Shown here one piece after another: positions 34,193 to 43,711 of a DNA stretch of 64,000 nucleotides. The notes under the pieces are model-generated. The model was not told the origin of the DNA and did no database searches. It saw nothing but the letters and a program-made list of their open reading frames with translations. A program made the position numbers and the translations under genes. Positions within the stretch are counted from its first letter, which is position 1. Every line of letters starts with the position of its first letter. Source of the stretch: Candidatus Nanohalococcus occultus (GTDB lineage: Archaea > Nanohalarchaeota > Nanosalinia > Nanosalinales > Nanosalinaceae); NCBI RefSeq assembly GCF_029207735.1, contig NZ_CP104395.1:884352-948351 (forward strand), given 5' to 3'.

Positions 34193-34215
34193 ACTGGCCA
34201 GCCAGTTCAGTGTGT

Positions 34216-36735
34216 ATGGACGCGGCCGGAAAACTTGATTTTGATTTTGAACAGCTTGATTTTAAAGAAATACTAAAGACCAACTGGGCTTTTGTGGCGG
34301 CCGGAGCGATCGCAATGCTCGGTTTCTGGCTTCGTTTCAGCCCTGCCCAGGGAATGCAGTACTTACAGGCACTTGACCCTTACATGATCTTCAGGCTAAG
34401 CCAGCACTTAGCCTTGGAAGGAACCTTCCCTCAGCTTGACTTTCTGCGTTACTTCCCGTATGCCGCACCTACATATACATTGAACCAGGGCGATATTCTG
34501 ATCCCTGCCGTACTCTACCAGTTTGGGCCTTCAATGTTTATGAGCTACCTCGAGTGGGGTAAGATGTACCCAGCTATCATGGGAGGACTAGGGGTTTTCG
34601 CATCCTTCCTTTTCGCCAGAGAGGTCTGGGACGATTACGCTGGAGTTTTCTCCGCATTCTTCCTGGCAACAGTAGCAGGAGCAATGCACCGTACTTCCGC
34701 AGGTTTCTTCGAGAAAGAACCGCTCGGAACCTTCCTGATGCTTATGTCGATGTACTTTTTCGTCCGATGCTGGAAAAGAAAAGAGAAATTCACCGGGATT
34801 TTCTCGGGAGTTATGCTCGGACTTTTCACGATATCATGGGGAGGATCGAAGATGCTATGGCTTCTTTACCCAATGGTTGTAGGCGTTGTCGCCTTGATGG
34901 ACAGAGACATCGAGCAGCTGATCATGGCCTACACACCGACCGTTTTGGTTGGAGCAGGCCTCGCAGCTGCCTTGAACCCATCGCGTTTCTGGTTTACAAG
35001 CACCTTTTTCCTTGTGAACCTTGGAATGTTAGGTCTTGTCTGGACGCGTTTCCTAGCCGAGGAGCTACAGTTAGTTGAGAAAGAACAGCTGAGCTACCTG
35101 GTTCCAAGTATCTCAGTCCTCGGCGGAGTATTACTCTTAGCCTCACCGCTTTACTCGAAGTTCCTTGGCTCGAAGGTTATGGGGCTTATAGGCACAGTAA
35201 CTGTTTCAAACTCAGGCACTGACGTGATCGCAGGAACTGTCGCGGAAAACCAGGGTGCCACACTCAGCCAGATTATCGGACAGCTAGGAGCATTGCCGGC
35301 AGCGCAGATAAACACCGGACTCGGGCTTCTAGGACATCTTGTAGGTCCTTGGACTCTTTCATTTATTGGAACGGCTATGCTTGGTACGATTTTCGCATTG
35401 ATGGTTGGGAAGAGATTCAATGTTCTGGATGATTCTGAGATCCAGCTGCTTTCATACTACAAGCTTCTGGCCTCAATCTTCCTGCTCTGGATTATCTCTT
35501 TCAGCATATTCTTCAAAGAATCAATCTTCCTAGCAGTTGTGCCAGCCACATTAGTCTTTATCGTAGCGGCTACGCTAAACTACGCCTGGAACGAGATGGA
35601 GGGAACCTTTAAGATACCGGAAAACTGGTACGTCATACTGCCATTCTTCTGGGTCATAACAAACGTTTTAGCAGCAGTCACGAGATCCCGGCTAGTATTC
35701 CTCTCAACATTCTCCGTAGCAGTCGTAGGAGGATACGCAGCCTCAAAGGCATTCAAAGGACTCAAAGAGCTAGACTATTCGAAGATCGATCCTGAGAACG
35801 CAAAAGAACTCAAGGCAGGACTCCTAGCAGCCATAGTAGGAGCCATAATGCTTGTAAACGGAGCATCTGGTTTCGCAGCAGCTCAAGGAATCTCAGGGTC
35901 CCCTAACTCAGCCTGGATGGATAACCTTGACTGGATGGAAAACGAGACGCCTGAAGGATCAGTCATTCTTTCCTGGTGGGACTACGGATACTACTTCGAG
36001 TCAATCGGACGACGAGCAGCGGCTGCGGACGGAGGAAACCAAAAGTACTACTCCGATGAAGTATTCGGAAAGACTAACTACCCTATAGCCGATTTCCTTA
36101 CCGGAACAGATCCGATGAATCACACGGATCTGCTGGAACGGCACAGCATCGATTACATCGTACTTGATTCGAGGATGCTTGGCAAGTACGGTGCTGTGAG
36201 CCAGATCGCTAACAGGGACAACAGCGAGTTCAGCGCGATGCGTATGGCCTCGACAAACAACGTTCGGCCGGGACTGGGCAACGGATCAGCTGCCTTCACA
36301 GCTCAGTTGCCACGGACAGCGGTTTACGCAGAGCTTGAATCCTCCGGGAACTCAATTAGTTTCGAGAACCCTCCGATTGTCGAAAGCGTTTACGGACGTG
36401 GACGGGTTGACTGTACCCTGACCGAGGAAAACGGGATCACGCGGTTCGACACGCCTTCAAACCAGACGGCGAAGCTTCCTAAGGTATGGTTCGATCGCCC
36501 GGCGGAACAAAGAGAAGTAGTCGAAGTCTGTGCGGCAGAGCATCCGTACTACAGCTTCGAGAGAGGGATGAGCGGAGGCACAGCCCAAATAGTGCTTGTT
36601 CCGAAAAATATCGTAGAATCAAACCTCGTTGACCTTTACCTGATGAACGGCCAGGGCATAGACTATGTAGAGCCGGTACCGGAAGGTTCAAACGGTTATG
36701 TAAGAGCCTGGGAAGTCGATCTCGAAGGACAATGA
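34216..36735 (+). CDS. aglB: Archaeal oligosaccharyltransferase AglB (STT3)
   Basis: About 839 aa. Transfers a lipid-linked glycan to Asn in N-X-S/T sequons of exported proteins. About 12 TMs, with the first-loop acidic motif LDPYMIFR, a second catalytic loop, and the soluble C-terminal domain carrying SWWDYGYYF (WWDYG at about 587-591), the sequon-binding motif. Downstream ectodomain NxT/S sites in the surface proteins of region 1 are possible substrates. Start at ATG 34216 rather than GTG 34210. First gene of a five-gene operon with ATGA-type overlaps. Confidence 0.96.
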   Translation: MDAAGKLDFDFEQLDFKEILKTNWAFVAAGAIAMLGFWLRFSPAQGMQYLQALDPYMIFRLSQHLALEGTFPQLDFLRYFPYAAPTYTLNQGDILIPAVLYQFGPSMFMSYLEWGKMYPAIMGGLGVFASFLFAREVWDDYAGVFSAFFLATVAGAMHRTSAGFFEKEPLGTFLMLMSMYFFVRCWKRKEKFTGIFSGVMLGLFTISWGGSKMLWLLYPMVVGVVALMDRDIEQLIMAYTPTVLVGAGLAAALNPSRFWFTSTFFLVNLGMLGLVWTRFLAEELQLVEKEQLSYLVPSISVLGGVLLLASPLYSKFLGSKVMGLIGTVTVSNSGTDVIAGTVAENQGATLSQIIGQLGALPAAQINTGLGLLGHLVGPWTLSFIGTAMLGTIFALMVGKRFNVLDDSEIQLLSYYKLLASIFLLWIISFSIFFKESIFLAVVPATLVFIVAATLNYAWNEMEGTFKIPENWYVILPFFWVITNVLAAVTRSRLVFLSTFSVAVVGGYAASKAFKGLKELDYSKIDPENAKELKAGLLAAIVGAIMLVNGASGFAAAQGISGSPNSAWMDNLDWMENETPEGSVILSWWDYGYYFESIGRRAAAADGGNQKYYSDEVFGKTNYPIADFLTGTDPMNHTDLLERHSIDYIVLDSRMLGKYGAVSQIANRDNSEFSAMRMASTNNVRPGLGNGSAAFTAQLPRTAVYAELESSGNSISFENPPIVESVYGRGRVDCTLTEENGITRFDTPSNQTAKLPKVWFDRPAEQREVVEVCAAEHPYYSFERGMSGGTAQIVLVPKNIVESNLVDLYLMNGQGIDYVEPVPEGSNGYVRAWEVDLEGQ

Positions 36736-37865
36736 TCGAGCTTGTTCCTTCCCTGCTGATCGGCTTTCTAACCGTGCTTATCGGTGCGCCTTACGCCAAG
36801 ACCTATCTCTTAGCTTCCGGCATATTCGGAGTCGACCAGCAAAAGGAAGACAAGCCCTGGATTCCGACCTCGGGAGGCGTCTTGGTCTTGTTCGGATTCA
36901 TATTTTCAGTTACTTCTTTCCTGGGAGTTTCCTCACTACTTAATATACCTTTAAACGACGCAGGAGTGTTAGCTGCTTTAAGCTCAGTTACTCTGATTGC
37001 TTTAATCGGTTTACTCGACGATATACATGTTAACATTGAATTAATTGTGAAAGAAGAGCTGGATATAAAGACTGAGGAAGTGGAGTTCGATTTCCTCCAG
37101 CAGTTTGAATCGGAGCTACCTCATCAGAAAGCCAGCAAGTACTTCCAGACCATGGTGACGAAAAAGGAATCAGCCGATACAATGGTTCGGGAAGGGCTTG
37201 GACAGACACCGAAGATGATCTTCGTCCTGCCCGCAGTATTTCCGTTGATAGCGGTAAGTGCGGGATCGACCGAGATGATTCTGCCGTTTATAGGATACTT
37301 TGACTGGGGTATTTTCTACCCCTTAGTGCTTTTACCTATAGGACTACTGTTTGTCTCAAACGTTGTAAATATGCTCGCAGGTACTAACGGACTCGCAGCC
37401 TCATTGAGCATGGTAGCAGCTACAGCACTCGGCATCCGGGCTTTGATGGCTTCTAACCTCGAGGCCGCACTGATAGGTTTAAGCCTAGCAGCCTGCTTAG
37501 CGGCTTTTCTTTACTATAATCTTTACCCTGCCTCTTTCCTCCCCGGAGATTCATTGACTTATCTCTGCGGAGCCGCACTGTTTTCGACAATGGTTCTTGG
37601 AAACATGGAGAAGTTCGGAGTCTTCATATTCACGCCTTGGATCACAGAGTTTTTCCTTAAAGCCAGAGGAGGTTTCAAACCACACTCATGGGGCATTCTA
37701 CAGGAAGACAGAAGTCTGAAACCGCAACACGAGAAAACCTACTCTCTTACACACCCGTTGATGCGTAGAGGCTACACTGAGCCACAGATCACCCGGATAC
37801 TGACAGGCCTAGAAGTTTTAATCTGCGGACTAGCACTATACTTAGCAAGCACAGGATTACTATGA
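36732..37865 (+). CDS. GlcNAc-1-phosphate transferase-like enzyme (MraY/WecA/Alg7 family)
   Basis: 377 aa, about ten TMs. It would start lipid carrier glycosylation by moving sugar-1-phosphate from a UDP-sugar to dolichol phosphate. Family marks: PTSGGVLVLFGF after TM1, a DD pair GLLDDIH, NVVNMLAGTNGL (the NxxNxxDGxNG-like motif, here with AGTNG), and FLPGDSLTYLCGAAL. An insert of about 60 residues follows the DD motif. Overlaps aglB and the next gene by 4 nt each. Confidence 0.9.
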   Translation: MIELVPSLLIGFLTVLIGAPYAKTYLLASGIFGVDQQKEDKPWIPTSGGVLVLFGFIFSVTSFLGVSSLLNIPLNDAGVLAALSSVTLIALIGLLDDIHVNIELIVKEELDIKTEEVEFDFLQQFESELPHQKASKYFQTMVTKKESADTMVREGLGQTPKMIFVLPAVFPLIAVSAGSTEMILPFIGYFDWGIFYPLVLLPIGLLFVSNVVNMLAGTNGLAASLSMVAATALGIRALMASNLEAALIGLSLAACLAAFLYYNLYPASFLPGDSLTYLCGAALFSTMVLGNMEKFGVFIFTPWITEFFLKARGGFKPHSWGILQEDRSLKPQHEKTYSLTHPLMRRGYTEPQITRILTGLEVLICGLALYLASTGLL

Positions 37866-39634
37866 AAGAACAACTCGAAGAACTGACAGATCGGATACCA
37901 GACAAACGCTTCCTACTTTTACTTGGGATTCTAGTGTTCGCCGGCTTCCTGCGGTTCAAATACGCGTTCTTCGAGGGAATGTGGATTGATGAAGGCCGTT
38001 ACGGACGTATAGCGGCCTCAGTATCCCAGCACCTATGGGATTACTCTACGAACTCAGAGCTGTACGGCCAGATAACAGGCCATCCTCCGGTATACCCTTA
38101 CCTGCTGGCCATCTCGGTTTTGATTTTCGGCAACAACGAGTTCGCACTACGTATTGTAAGCCCTATCGTATCTCTGGCAACCATAGCGTTGATATATAAG
38201 TTCGGAGCGGAGATACGCGACCGGGAAACCGGTTTAATCGCCGCAGCTTTACTTTCAGTCAACCCTATCTTCTGGTTCCTCTCAGAAAGAATTCTGATAG
38301 GAGTTACACTGACCTTCATGTATACTGCGACAATGCTGGCTTTCTGGTACGGCCTTGAAGACCGCAAGTACTCTAAATACAGTCTTTACGCTGCTGGACC
38401 GTTGACACTTCTAACAGTGCTTACAAAACAGCCTGGATATGCTTTAGGCGCGATTCTGCCGCTTTACTTTGTTTACCGGAAACAAGATGCTTTCCGAGAC
38501 GCATGGAAGAAACGAAAGATCCGGGGAACGGCGTTATACCGCGAACTGACAGATAGGAAATACTATATTTCCGCAGGATTAGGTATCCTGACAATCACCC
38601 CGTGGATGTTGCGTAACATGTCTACATGCGGTTTCCCGTTGTGTAGCTTCCAGCGCGCATTAAGCTTTGCCGGACGGGATGTAACCAATCCAGCTGTACA
38701 GCACATTCAGGGACTTTACTTTTTCGTTTCATCACTTCCTTTGATGCTTACCCTGCCAGTAGCCGCATTCATTTTCGGCCGGCTGGCTTACGCAGGTATG
38801 AAAAGCTATGAGGAGAACGCAGAGCTAACAGCTTACAAGATAGCCACCTATCTCGGCGGAACCGTATTGCTCTTTGTTTTGATGGAAAAACTTGTGCCAA
38901 TGTTTCTTCTGGCCGGGCTGGCTCTTTTCACCCGGACGGACTTCGAGAAACTTGGATGGATCTGGGCCGGAATAGGGATCGGCTTCATGTCGATACCTGC
39001 GACAAAGGATCCACGCTACATCGTTTTCACAATGCCGGCGTTAATCTTAACTGCTTCTCTAGGAGTAAGAAGCTTCACAGTCTGGCTATCCAATCTTATA
39101 GGACGTTCAGAGATTAAAACATTTGGAATAACAGCCTTGATTGTCTTACCGATGGTTTTTATGGGCTATAACCAGGGACTTGGAGATGTGCAGAGAGGAG
39201 GTTACAGCCATCTTGAGCCTGCTGGAGATTTCATAGATGAGAACGCACCGCTTGACAGCAATGTAGCTGCTACCTCGAACGGACAGTTCTGGTACTACAT
39301 ACATCCACGTATGGCTTACATGCCACCTAACAACGAATCAGAGTTCCAGAACTTCTTACTTGAGAAAAACATTAGCTATGTAGAAGTTGACGTCTACGAG
39401 CCTATGCAGCCACAGTGGACTCAGACCGGTATCGCACCTTACAGACTGCCGAACTCGGTCCGGGCAGCACTTCAGTCCGGAGAGATCTCGCAAAGAGAGG
39501 CTTACAGCCGGTTCTCGAACACACCCGAATATCTTACCCCCGTAAGAAGTTACGGAGAGACTCGTTCGCCGATCAGCTCACAGCCACAGCCAGTGGTTAT
39601 AGTCTACAGGGTTGAAAGAGGTATGCTGGAATGA
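37862..39634 (+). CDS. GT39/PMT-type membrane glycosyltransferase
   Basis: 590 aa, about 12 TMs. The first loop has MWIDEGRYGRIAASVSQHLW, the acidic DE motif of GT-C enzymes (PMT/ArnT), then GHPPVYPYL. The C-terminal part is a soluble extracellular domain with SPISSQPQPVVIVYRVERG. It uses a lipid-linked sugar as donor outside the membrane. In this operon it could extend or cap the N-glycan. Confidence 0.85.
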   Translation: MKEQLEELTDRIPDKRFLLLLGILVFAGFLRFKYAFFEGMWIDEGRYGRIAASVSQHLWDYSTNSELYGQITGHPPVYPYLLAISVLIFGNNEFALRIVSPIVSLATIALIYKFGAEIRDRETGLIAAALLSVNPIFWFLSERILIGVTLTFMYTATMLAFWYGLEDRKYSKYSLYAAGPLTLLTVLTKQPGYALGAILPLYFVYRKQDAFRDAWKKRKIRGTALYRELTDRKYYISAGLGILTITPWMLRNMSTCGFPLCSFQRALSFAGRDVTNPAVQHIQGLYFFVSSLPLMLTLPVAAFIFGRLAYAGMKSYEENAELTAYKIATYLGGTVLLFVLMEKLVPMFLLAGLALFTRTDFEKLGWIWAGIGIGFMSIPATKDPRYIVFTMPALILTASLGVRSFTVWLSNLIGRSEIKTFGITALIVLPMVFMGYNQGLGDVQRGGYSHLEPAGDFIDENAPLDSNVAATSNGQFWYYIHPRMAYMPPNNESEFQNFLLEKNISYVEVDVYEPMQPQWTQTGIAPYRLPNSVRAALQSGEISQREAYSRFSNTPEYLTPVRSYGETRSPISSQPQPVVIVYRVERGMLE

Positions 39635-40524
39635 TAGCGATCCTGATACCGACGCTTAACGAAGGAGAAGCCATAAAATCAGTTATAGAAAAATTCCCCT
39701 CCAAATACCGCGGAGAAGAGATTAAAAAATACGTTATAGATGGCGACTCTTCGGACAGCACAGTTGAGAACGCAGAGGAGGCTGGCGCGCACGTAATACA
39801 TCAGACTCTTGACGGCGGGAAAGGAGATGCGATGAGGGAGATACTGGCGGAAGTAGATGCAGATTACTACGTTATGATAGACGGTGATGGGACCTACGAT
39901 CCGGAGGAGGTCGGAAAGTTACTTGACCCCTTACTGGACGGAGAGGCCGAACACGTTATAGGTGCGAGGAAAAACAGGGAGGCCGATGCCATACCGTTTT
40001 TCAACCGGATTGGAAACTGGTTTTTCAACAGAGCGACTTCAGTGGCAACGGGCAAAGAAGTCTCCGATATGCTTTCAGGGTACCGTGCGTTCACAAGAAA
40101 CTCTATAGACTATTACGGACTTACCAGCCCTGGATTCGGAATCGAGACCGAAATGACCTTATCTACTCTCGAATCAAATCTTCCCATCAAAGAAGTCGAT
40201 ATCAACTATTCGGAGCGAATCGGAGAAAGCAAACTACATCCTATTGAAGACGGATGGCGCATCTTCAAGACCTTAATGTGGAGCATCCGCGATCTAAACC
40301 CTCTGAAGTTTTTCTCAGGCTCAGCTTTCCTGCTTCTAATCATAGCCAGCTACCCATCCTACCTAGTATTCGAGCAAAAACTGGCGACCGGACGAGTACA
40401 GGACCTTGGACCCGTGGTTTTTTCAGCCATGCTGATAATACTGGCCGTACAGCTCATGATATTCGGAATGCTTGCCGATCAGATAAGGAACACTGAGAAA
40501 AGACTTCGAATGACTCAAAAATGA
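39631..40524 (+). CDS. DPM1/AglJ-like GT2 glycosyltransferase with C-terminal TMs
   Basis: 297 aa. GT-A fold: IAILIPTLNEGEAI, DGDSSDST, the acidic DGDGTYDPEEV motif binding the metal/nucleotide sugar, and GAR...SGYRAFTR as in dolichol-phosphate sugar synthases; two TM helices at the C-terminus hold it at the membrane. Probably makes a dolichol-phosphate-linked sugar for the GT-C enzymes of the operon. Four-nt overlaps on both sides. Confidence 0.88.
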   Translation: MIAILIPTLNEGEAIKSVIEKFPSKYRGEEIKKYVIDGDSSDSTVENAEEAGAHVIHQTLDGGKGDAMREILAEVDADYYVMIDGDGTYDPEEVGKLLDPLLDGEAEHVIGARKNREADAIPFFNRIGNWFFNRATSVATGKEVSDMLSGYRAFTRNSIDYYGLTSPGFGIETEMTLSTLESNLPIKEVDINYSERIGESKLHPIEDGWRIFKTLMWSIRDLNPLKFFSGSAFLLLIIASYPSYLVFEQKLATGRVQDLGPVVFSAMLIILAVQLMIFGMLADQIRNTEKRLRMTQK

Positions 40525-41423
40525 ATAGAAGACGTTTAATAGAAACCCTGACCTCTCTGCTGTTGGTCTCCGTACTCATATACTTCGCAGATCTAGGCAG
40601 AACAGTTCAAACACTCTCCAAGGTCAAACTAGAGTACTACGGTTTAGGAGTTTTACTTTTCCTATCTACGTATCTGGCAAGTGGAAGACGCTGGCAGATC
40701 ATCGCAGAGTCTACCGGACACGAAATGAATCTCTTAGACGCTATAAGAGTCGTAGCCGTCTCATACAGTTTTAACAAACTGCTTCCGTGGAACTTCGGAG
40801 ACATGGTGCGTTCAAAAATATCTGAAAGCTACCACAATGTCGAAAGCCACGGAAACATCCTGGGCGGAGCAGGATTCGAGCGAGTACTTGATGCGGCCAG
40901 TATATCCTTTATCATCGGAGTTGCCGCCGTGTTTACAACCACCGGCAGCCAGGTAACAGGCACAGTAGCAGCTTTCGCAGCCGTATTCATAATCGGAGCC
41001 ATGCTAGTTTACTCAGGGAAGCTAGATGGCGTTATAGATCATTTTCCGGACAGATTCAGCGGATTCTTGGAGGAAACTCTCGGAGGTTTCCGGGCCGTCA
41101 GCCTTACAGAGCTTCTGGAAGTTTTAACACTCTCCCAGATAAAATGGTGGACCGAAGCTATCATTTTCTACGTTTTGGCGCTATCAATCTCTTCAGGCCT
41201 AGGTTTCTGGGATGCCGCGATCGTAACATCAATAATGAGTGTTTTCTCAGCTCTCCCTATCTCCCCTGCCGGAATAGGCCCCGGTGATGCCGCAGCAACC
41301 GGCTTGCTAGTTTATACAGGCATTCCTTATTCAACAGCCCTCTCTCTTGTAGTTTTACAGAGAACCATAGGCGTTATGGTTCAAGGAGTTATAGGCGCTA
41401 TTATCTACGGCTTTGATCTTTAA
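40521..41423 (+). CDS. LPG-synthase-TM/UPF0104 membrane protein (AglD C-terminal-like)
   Basis: 300 aa, about eight TMs. The family pattern is present: RWQIIAESTG early in the chain, NKLLPWNFGDMVRSK, GFERVLDAASI and the C-terminal LPISPAGIGPGDAAATG. Such proteins, including the C-terminal half of haloarchaeal AglD, are linked to lipid glycan handling and possibly flipping. Last gene of the aglB operon. Confidence 0.85.
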   Translation: MNRRRLIETLTSLLLVSVLIYFADLGRTVQTLSKVKLEYYGLGVLLFLSTYLASGRRWQIIAESTGHEMNLLDAIRVVAVSYSFNKLLPWNFGDMVRSKISESYHNVESHGNILGGAGFERVLDAASISFIIGVAAVFTTTGSQVTGTVAAFAAVFIIGAMLVYSGKLDGVIDHFPDRFSGFLEETLGGFRAVSLTELLEVLTLSQIKWWTEAIIFYVLALSISSGLGFWDAAIVTSIMSVFSALPISPAGIGPGDAAATGLLVYTGIPYSTALSLVVLQRTIGVMVQGVIGAIIYGFDL

Positions 41424-41427
41424 ACAA

Positions 41428-41453
41428 AGAAAAGAGAAAAGATAGAGAAAGTC
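41428..41453 (-). terminator. Pyrimidine-rich terminator after the epimerase gene
   Basis: Between convergent genes; the minus strand is almost only T and C with T runs, beginning just after the minus-strand stop. The plus strand is purine-rich, so termination of the aglB operon must rely on something else. Confidence 0.35.
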
Positions 41454-41459
41454 AGAGTG

Positions 41460-42389
41460 CTAGCTGTAGTACTCCGCTATCTTCTCTAGGCCTTGTTCAA
41501 AGCTATATTCTGGCTCCCATCCAAGCACTTGCTCTGTTTTCTCAAGATCTGCACAGTGCTGTTCAACATAGTTATCACGTGGATTCTCCACGTGTTCGGC
41601 TTCAATATCTGTGCCTAGGACATTGTTCAGCTCTTTTACAACAGTATTGAAACTCTGGGGCCGACCCGTTCCAACGTTGAATACTTCTCCATCAAGCTCT
41701 TTTCTGGTTTCAGCTGCCTTGATTAAAGCGTTAGCTACGTCTTCTACATATACAAGATCTCTCTGCTGTTTTCCATCTCCCCATATCACAGGGCTTTCTC
41801 CGTTCTGAATCTTCCAGAGGAACTGAGTTACAATGTTTGCGAACTTCCCTTTAGACTTTTCATGCGGCCCGTAAACAGAGAAAAAACGGAGTCCAGTGGT
41901 CTGAATTTCCTCTCTGTAACTATAGCAGTCCGCATACACTTCCCTGGCTAGCTTTGAGGCAGTATACAGATTTGGTGGTCGGACATCGTCTTCCTCGGTA
42001 TGTGGCGGCTTAACACTTCCATACATCGATGAAGTCGAAGCATAAACTACTTTTTCGACTCCTGCTTGCTTTGCGGCCTCTACAGTGTTTACAAAACCCG
42101 TGACGTTTACGTTTGCGCCTTCTGCGGCATCTTCCTTGTGCATTGGAGACGAGCTTCTGGCCGCCAAGTGGAAAACAGTGTCTACATCGGCGACTGCTTT
42201 CTCAACCTTTTTCTCATCTAGAACGCTGCCGTTAATGAACTCGATGTCGTCTTTTACGGCTTCAAGGTTTTTTTCATCACCCAGGTATAGATCATCAAGT
42301 ACTACAACCTGTATATCTTGTTCTACAAGTTTTTCTACAAGATTGGAGCCGATAAATCCCGCTCCGCCTGTAACTAATGCCTTCTTCAT
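41460..42389 (-). CDS. NAD-dependent sugar epimerase/dehydratase (GalE-like)
   Basis: 309 aa. Extended SDR: N-terminal TGGAGFIGSNLVEKL, DDLYLGDEKNL, catalytic Ser/Tyr with YTASK motif (YTASKLAREVYA), and the FNVGTGRPQSF sugar-binding end. Likely a UDP-glucose/GlcNAc 4-epimerase or related decarboxylase supplying sugars for the glycan. Divergent from the 42473 gene, with a TATA-like element on each side. Confidence 0.9.
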   Translation of the reverse strand: MKKALVTGGAGFIGSNLVEKLVEQDIQVVVLDDLYLGDEKNLEAVKDDIEFINGSVLDEKKVEKAVADVDTVFHLAARSSSPMHKEDAAEGANVNVTGFVNTVEAAKQAGVEKVVYASTSSMYGSVKPPHTEEDDVRPPNLYTASKLAREVYADCYSYREEIQTTGLRFFSVYGPHEKSKGKFANIVTQFLWKIQNGESPVIWGDGKQQRDLVYVEDVANALIKAAETRKELDGEVFNVGTGRPQSFNTVVKELNNVLGTDIEAEHVENPRDNYVEQHCADLEKTEQVLGWEPEYSFEQGLEKIAEYYS

Positions 42390-42472
42390 AGTTTTCCAAT
42401 GAGTCCTCTTGATTTATAGTATTACCGCGTATTACGTTTAGCTTAAAATGTGAGGGCGTGTAATTCGTATAT

Positions 42473-42892
42473 ATGAACTCGAATTTCCTCCGGACAGTGC
42501 TGGCACAGGAATCACGTGCCTACGGCTTCACTTTAGCCTTCTGGGGTTCGGGAATTGTACTGGTAGACAGTTTCGGGCTGCCAGACCTCGGGCTTGTACT
42601 GTCTTACACCGGAGGAGCCATACTAGGATTCGGTCTGATAACTCTGGCGGCTTTCAGACAGCCCTTGGAAAACGTCGAGTACGAGGAGACAGACTACATG
42701 GTTTTCAGCATGATACATTTTATCTCGGCGTTGGTGCCGATACTTTTGACCTCGTGGTTGACCCGTTTCGAACCGCAGACTGCGTTTCTGGTCTCCGGTG
42801 CGTCTGTTTCGATGAACTACAACCTTTTGATGATTCTGGAAGAGCGTCTGGCCGAACGGATCGCAAAGGTTGAGAGACGGATCGCTCTCTAA
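42473..42892 (+). CDS. Four-TM membrane protein of unknown function
   Basis: 139 aa with four hydrophobic helices (about 20-35, 38-55, 78-95, 100-115) and an acidic loop after the second (ENVEYEETDYM). Basic/acidic C-terminal helix (EERLAERIAKVERRIAL). TTAAAA about 28 nt upstream supports the start. No family recognised. Overlaps the convergent RHH-nucleotidyltransferase gene by 4 nt. Confidence 0.65.
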   Translation: MNSNFLRTVLAQESRAYGFTLAFWGSGIVLVDSFGLPDLGLVLSYTGGAILGFGLITLAAFRQPLENVEYEETDYMVFSMIHFISALVPILLTSWLTRFEPQTAFLVSGASVSMNYNLLMILEERLAERIAKVERRIAL

Positions 42893-43635
42893 GATACGTC
42901 TTTCCACTCGCCGCCGTAAATATATCCGGATAGCCGCCCGCTCTTTGCCAAGGATTCAAACACTGTTTCCAAGTCCTCCGAGCTTAGATGCTCAAATATT
43001 TCCGGATCAAGCACGTAACGCCCCGCGTTTATGAGACGGGAAGGCTCTTTACCCGGCTCCGGTTTTTCCTCGAAGCCGATTACCTTACGGCCTTTCAACC
43101 TTGCGACCCCGTAACGAGAAGGGTCTTCTACCGTCGTCAACGCCATGGTCGCTACCGATTCATTCGACCGATGGAAACGATACATTTCATCTAAATCAAC
43201 ATCAGCAATAACATGGCCGTTTACAACAAGGAAAGAGGATGTAAGCTCCGCTTCTAGCTTTTCAAGAGCAGCTGCGGTGCCGGAAACTGATTCGTCTTCA
43301 ACGTACTCTATACTAATACCTTCATAGCTTTTACCGAACTCTTTCCGAATTCTTTCCTTATTTTTACCTGTTAGAAGCACAACACGTCTAATTCCCTGAC
43401 CAGATAGATTCTCAAGAATATTTGAAAGAATGGAGCGGCCATTGTAAAGCTCTAAAGATTTAAGCTCTGGGTCTCCACAAAGTATTACGGCCGTATCAAG
43501 TCCTTGGGCGTCAAAATATTTTGAAAGTATTTCTTCGACAGTTTGAGAGCGATTATGGCTTTTTCTCTCGGCTTCAGCATCCAGGCGGTCAACTAGAGAT
43601 TCTTCCAGCGTTAAAGAGACCCTTTTCTTCGACAT
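42889..43635 (-). CDS. Ribbon-helix-helix domain fused to a degenerate sugar nucleotidyltransferase
   Basis: 248 aa. Residues 3-41 (RVSLTLEESLVDRLDAEAE ... TVEEILSKYF) are a CopG/MetJ-type RHH DNA-binding domain. Residues 47-248 are a NTP_transferase fold: conserved SGTAAAL, FLVVNG, FEEKPEP, INAGRYVLDPEIF and GGEWKDVS. The start ILCGDPELKSLELYNGR lacks the GGxGTRL loop and its KP lysine, and the metal Asp of NGD is His141. It therefore probably binds but does not make nucleotide sugars, and may act as a sugar-nucleotide-sensing regulator. Divergent from folD, with direct repeats at its start. Confidence 0.85.
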   Translation of the reverse strand: MSKKRVSLTLEESLVDRLDAEAERKSHNRSQTVEEILSKYFDAQGLDTAVILCGDPELKSLELYNGRSILSNILENLSGQGIRRVVLLTGKNKERIRKEFGKSYEGISIEYVEDESVSGTAAALEKLEAELTSSFLVVNGHVIADVDLDEMYRFHRSNESVATMALTTVEDPSRYGVARLKGRKVIGFEEKPEPGKEPSRLINAGRYVLDPEIFEHLSSEDLETVFESLAKSGRLSGYIYGGEWKDVS

Positions 43636-43651
43636 ATTACATTTGTATTAC
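43635..43651. promoter_or_regulatory. Direct TATTAC repeats, candidate RHH operator
   Basis: TATTAC at 43635-43640 and again at 43646-43651, 11 bp apart centre to centre, at the start of the RHH-fusion gene and in the folD upstream region. Ribbon-helix-helix dimers bind tandem half sites about one helical turn apart. Confidence 0.35.
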
Positions 43652-43711
43652 TTGATATTTTTTAAGCTGAGTCAGCCCCTACTTTTGAACCTCATTGACA
43701 ACCACCAACCT

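Noticed and set aside
34158..34205. GC-rich near-palindromes before aglB as a small RNA or riboswitch
   Set aside because: The stems are short and imperfect, and the TATA box lies between them and the start, so most would not be transcribed.
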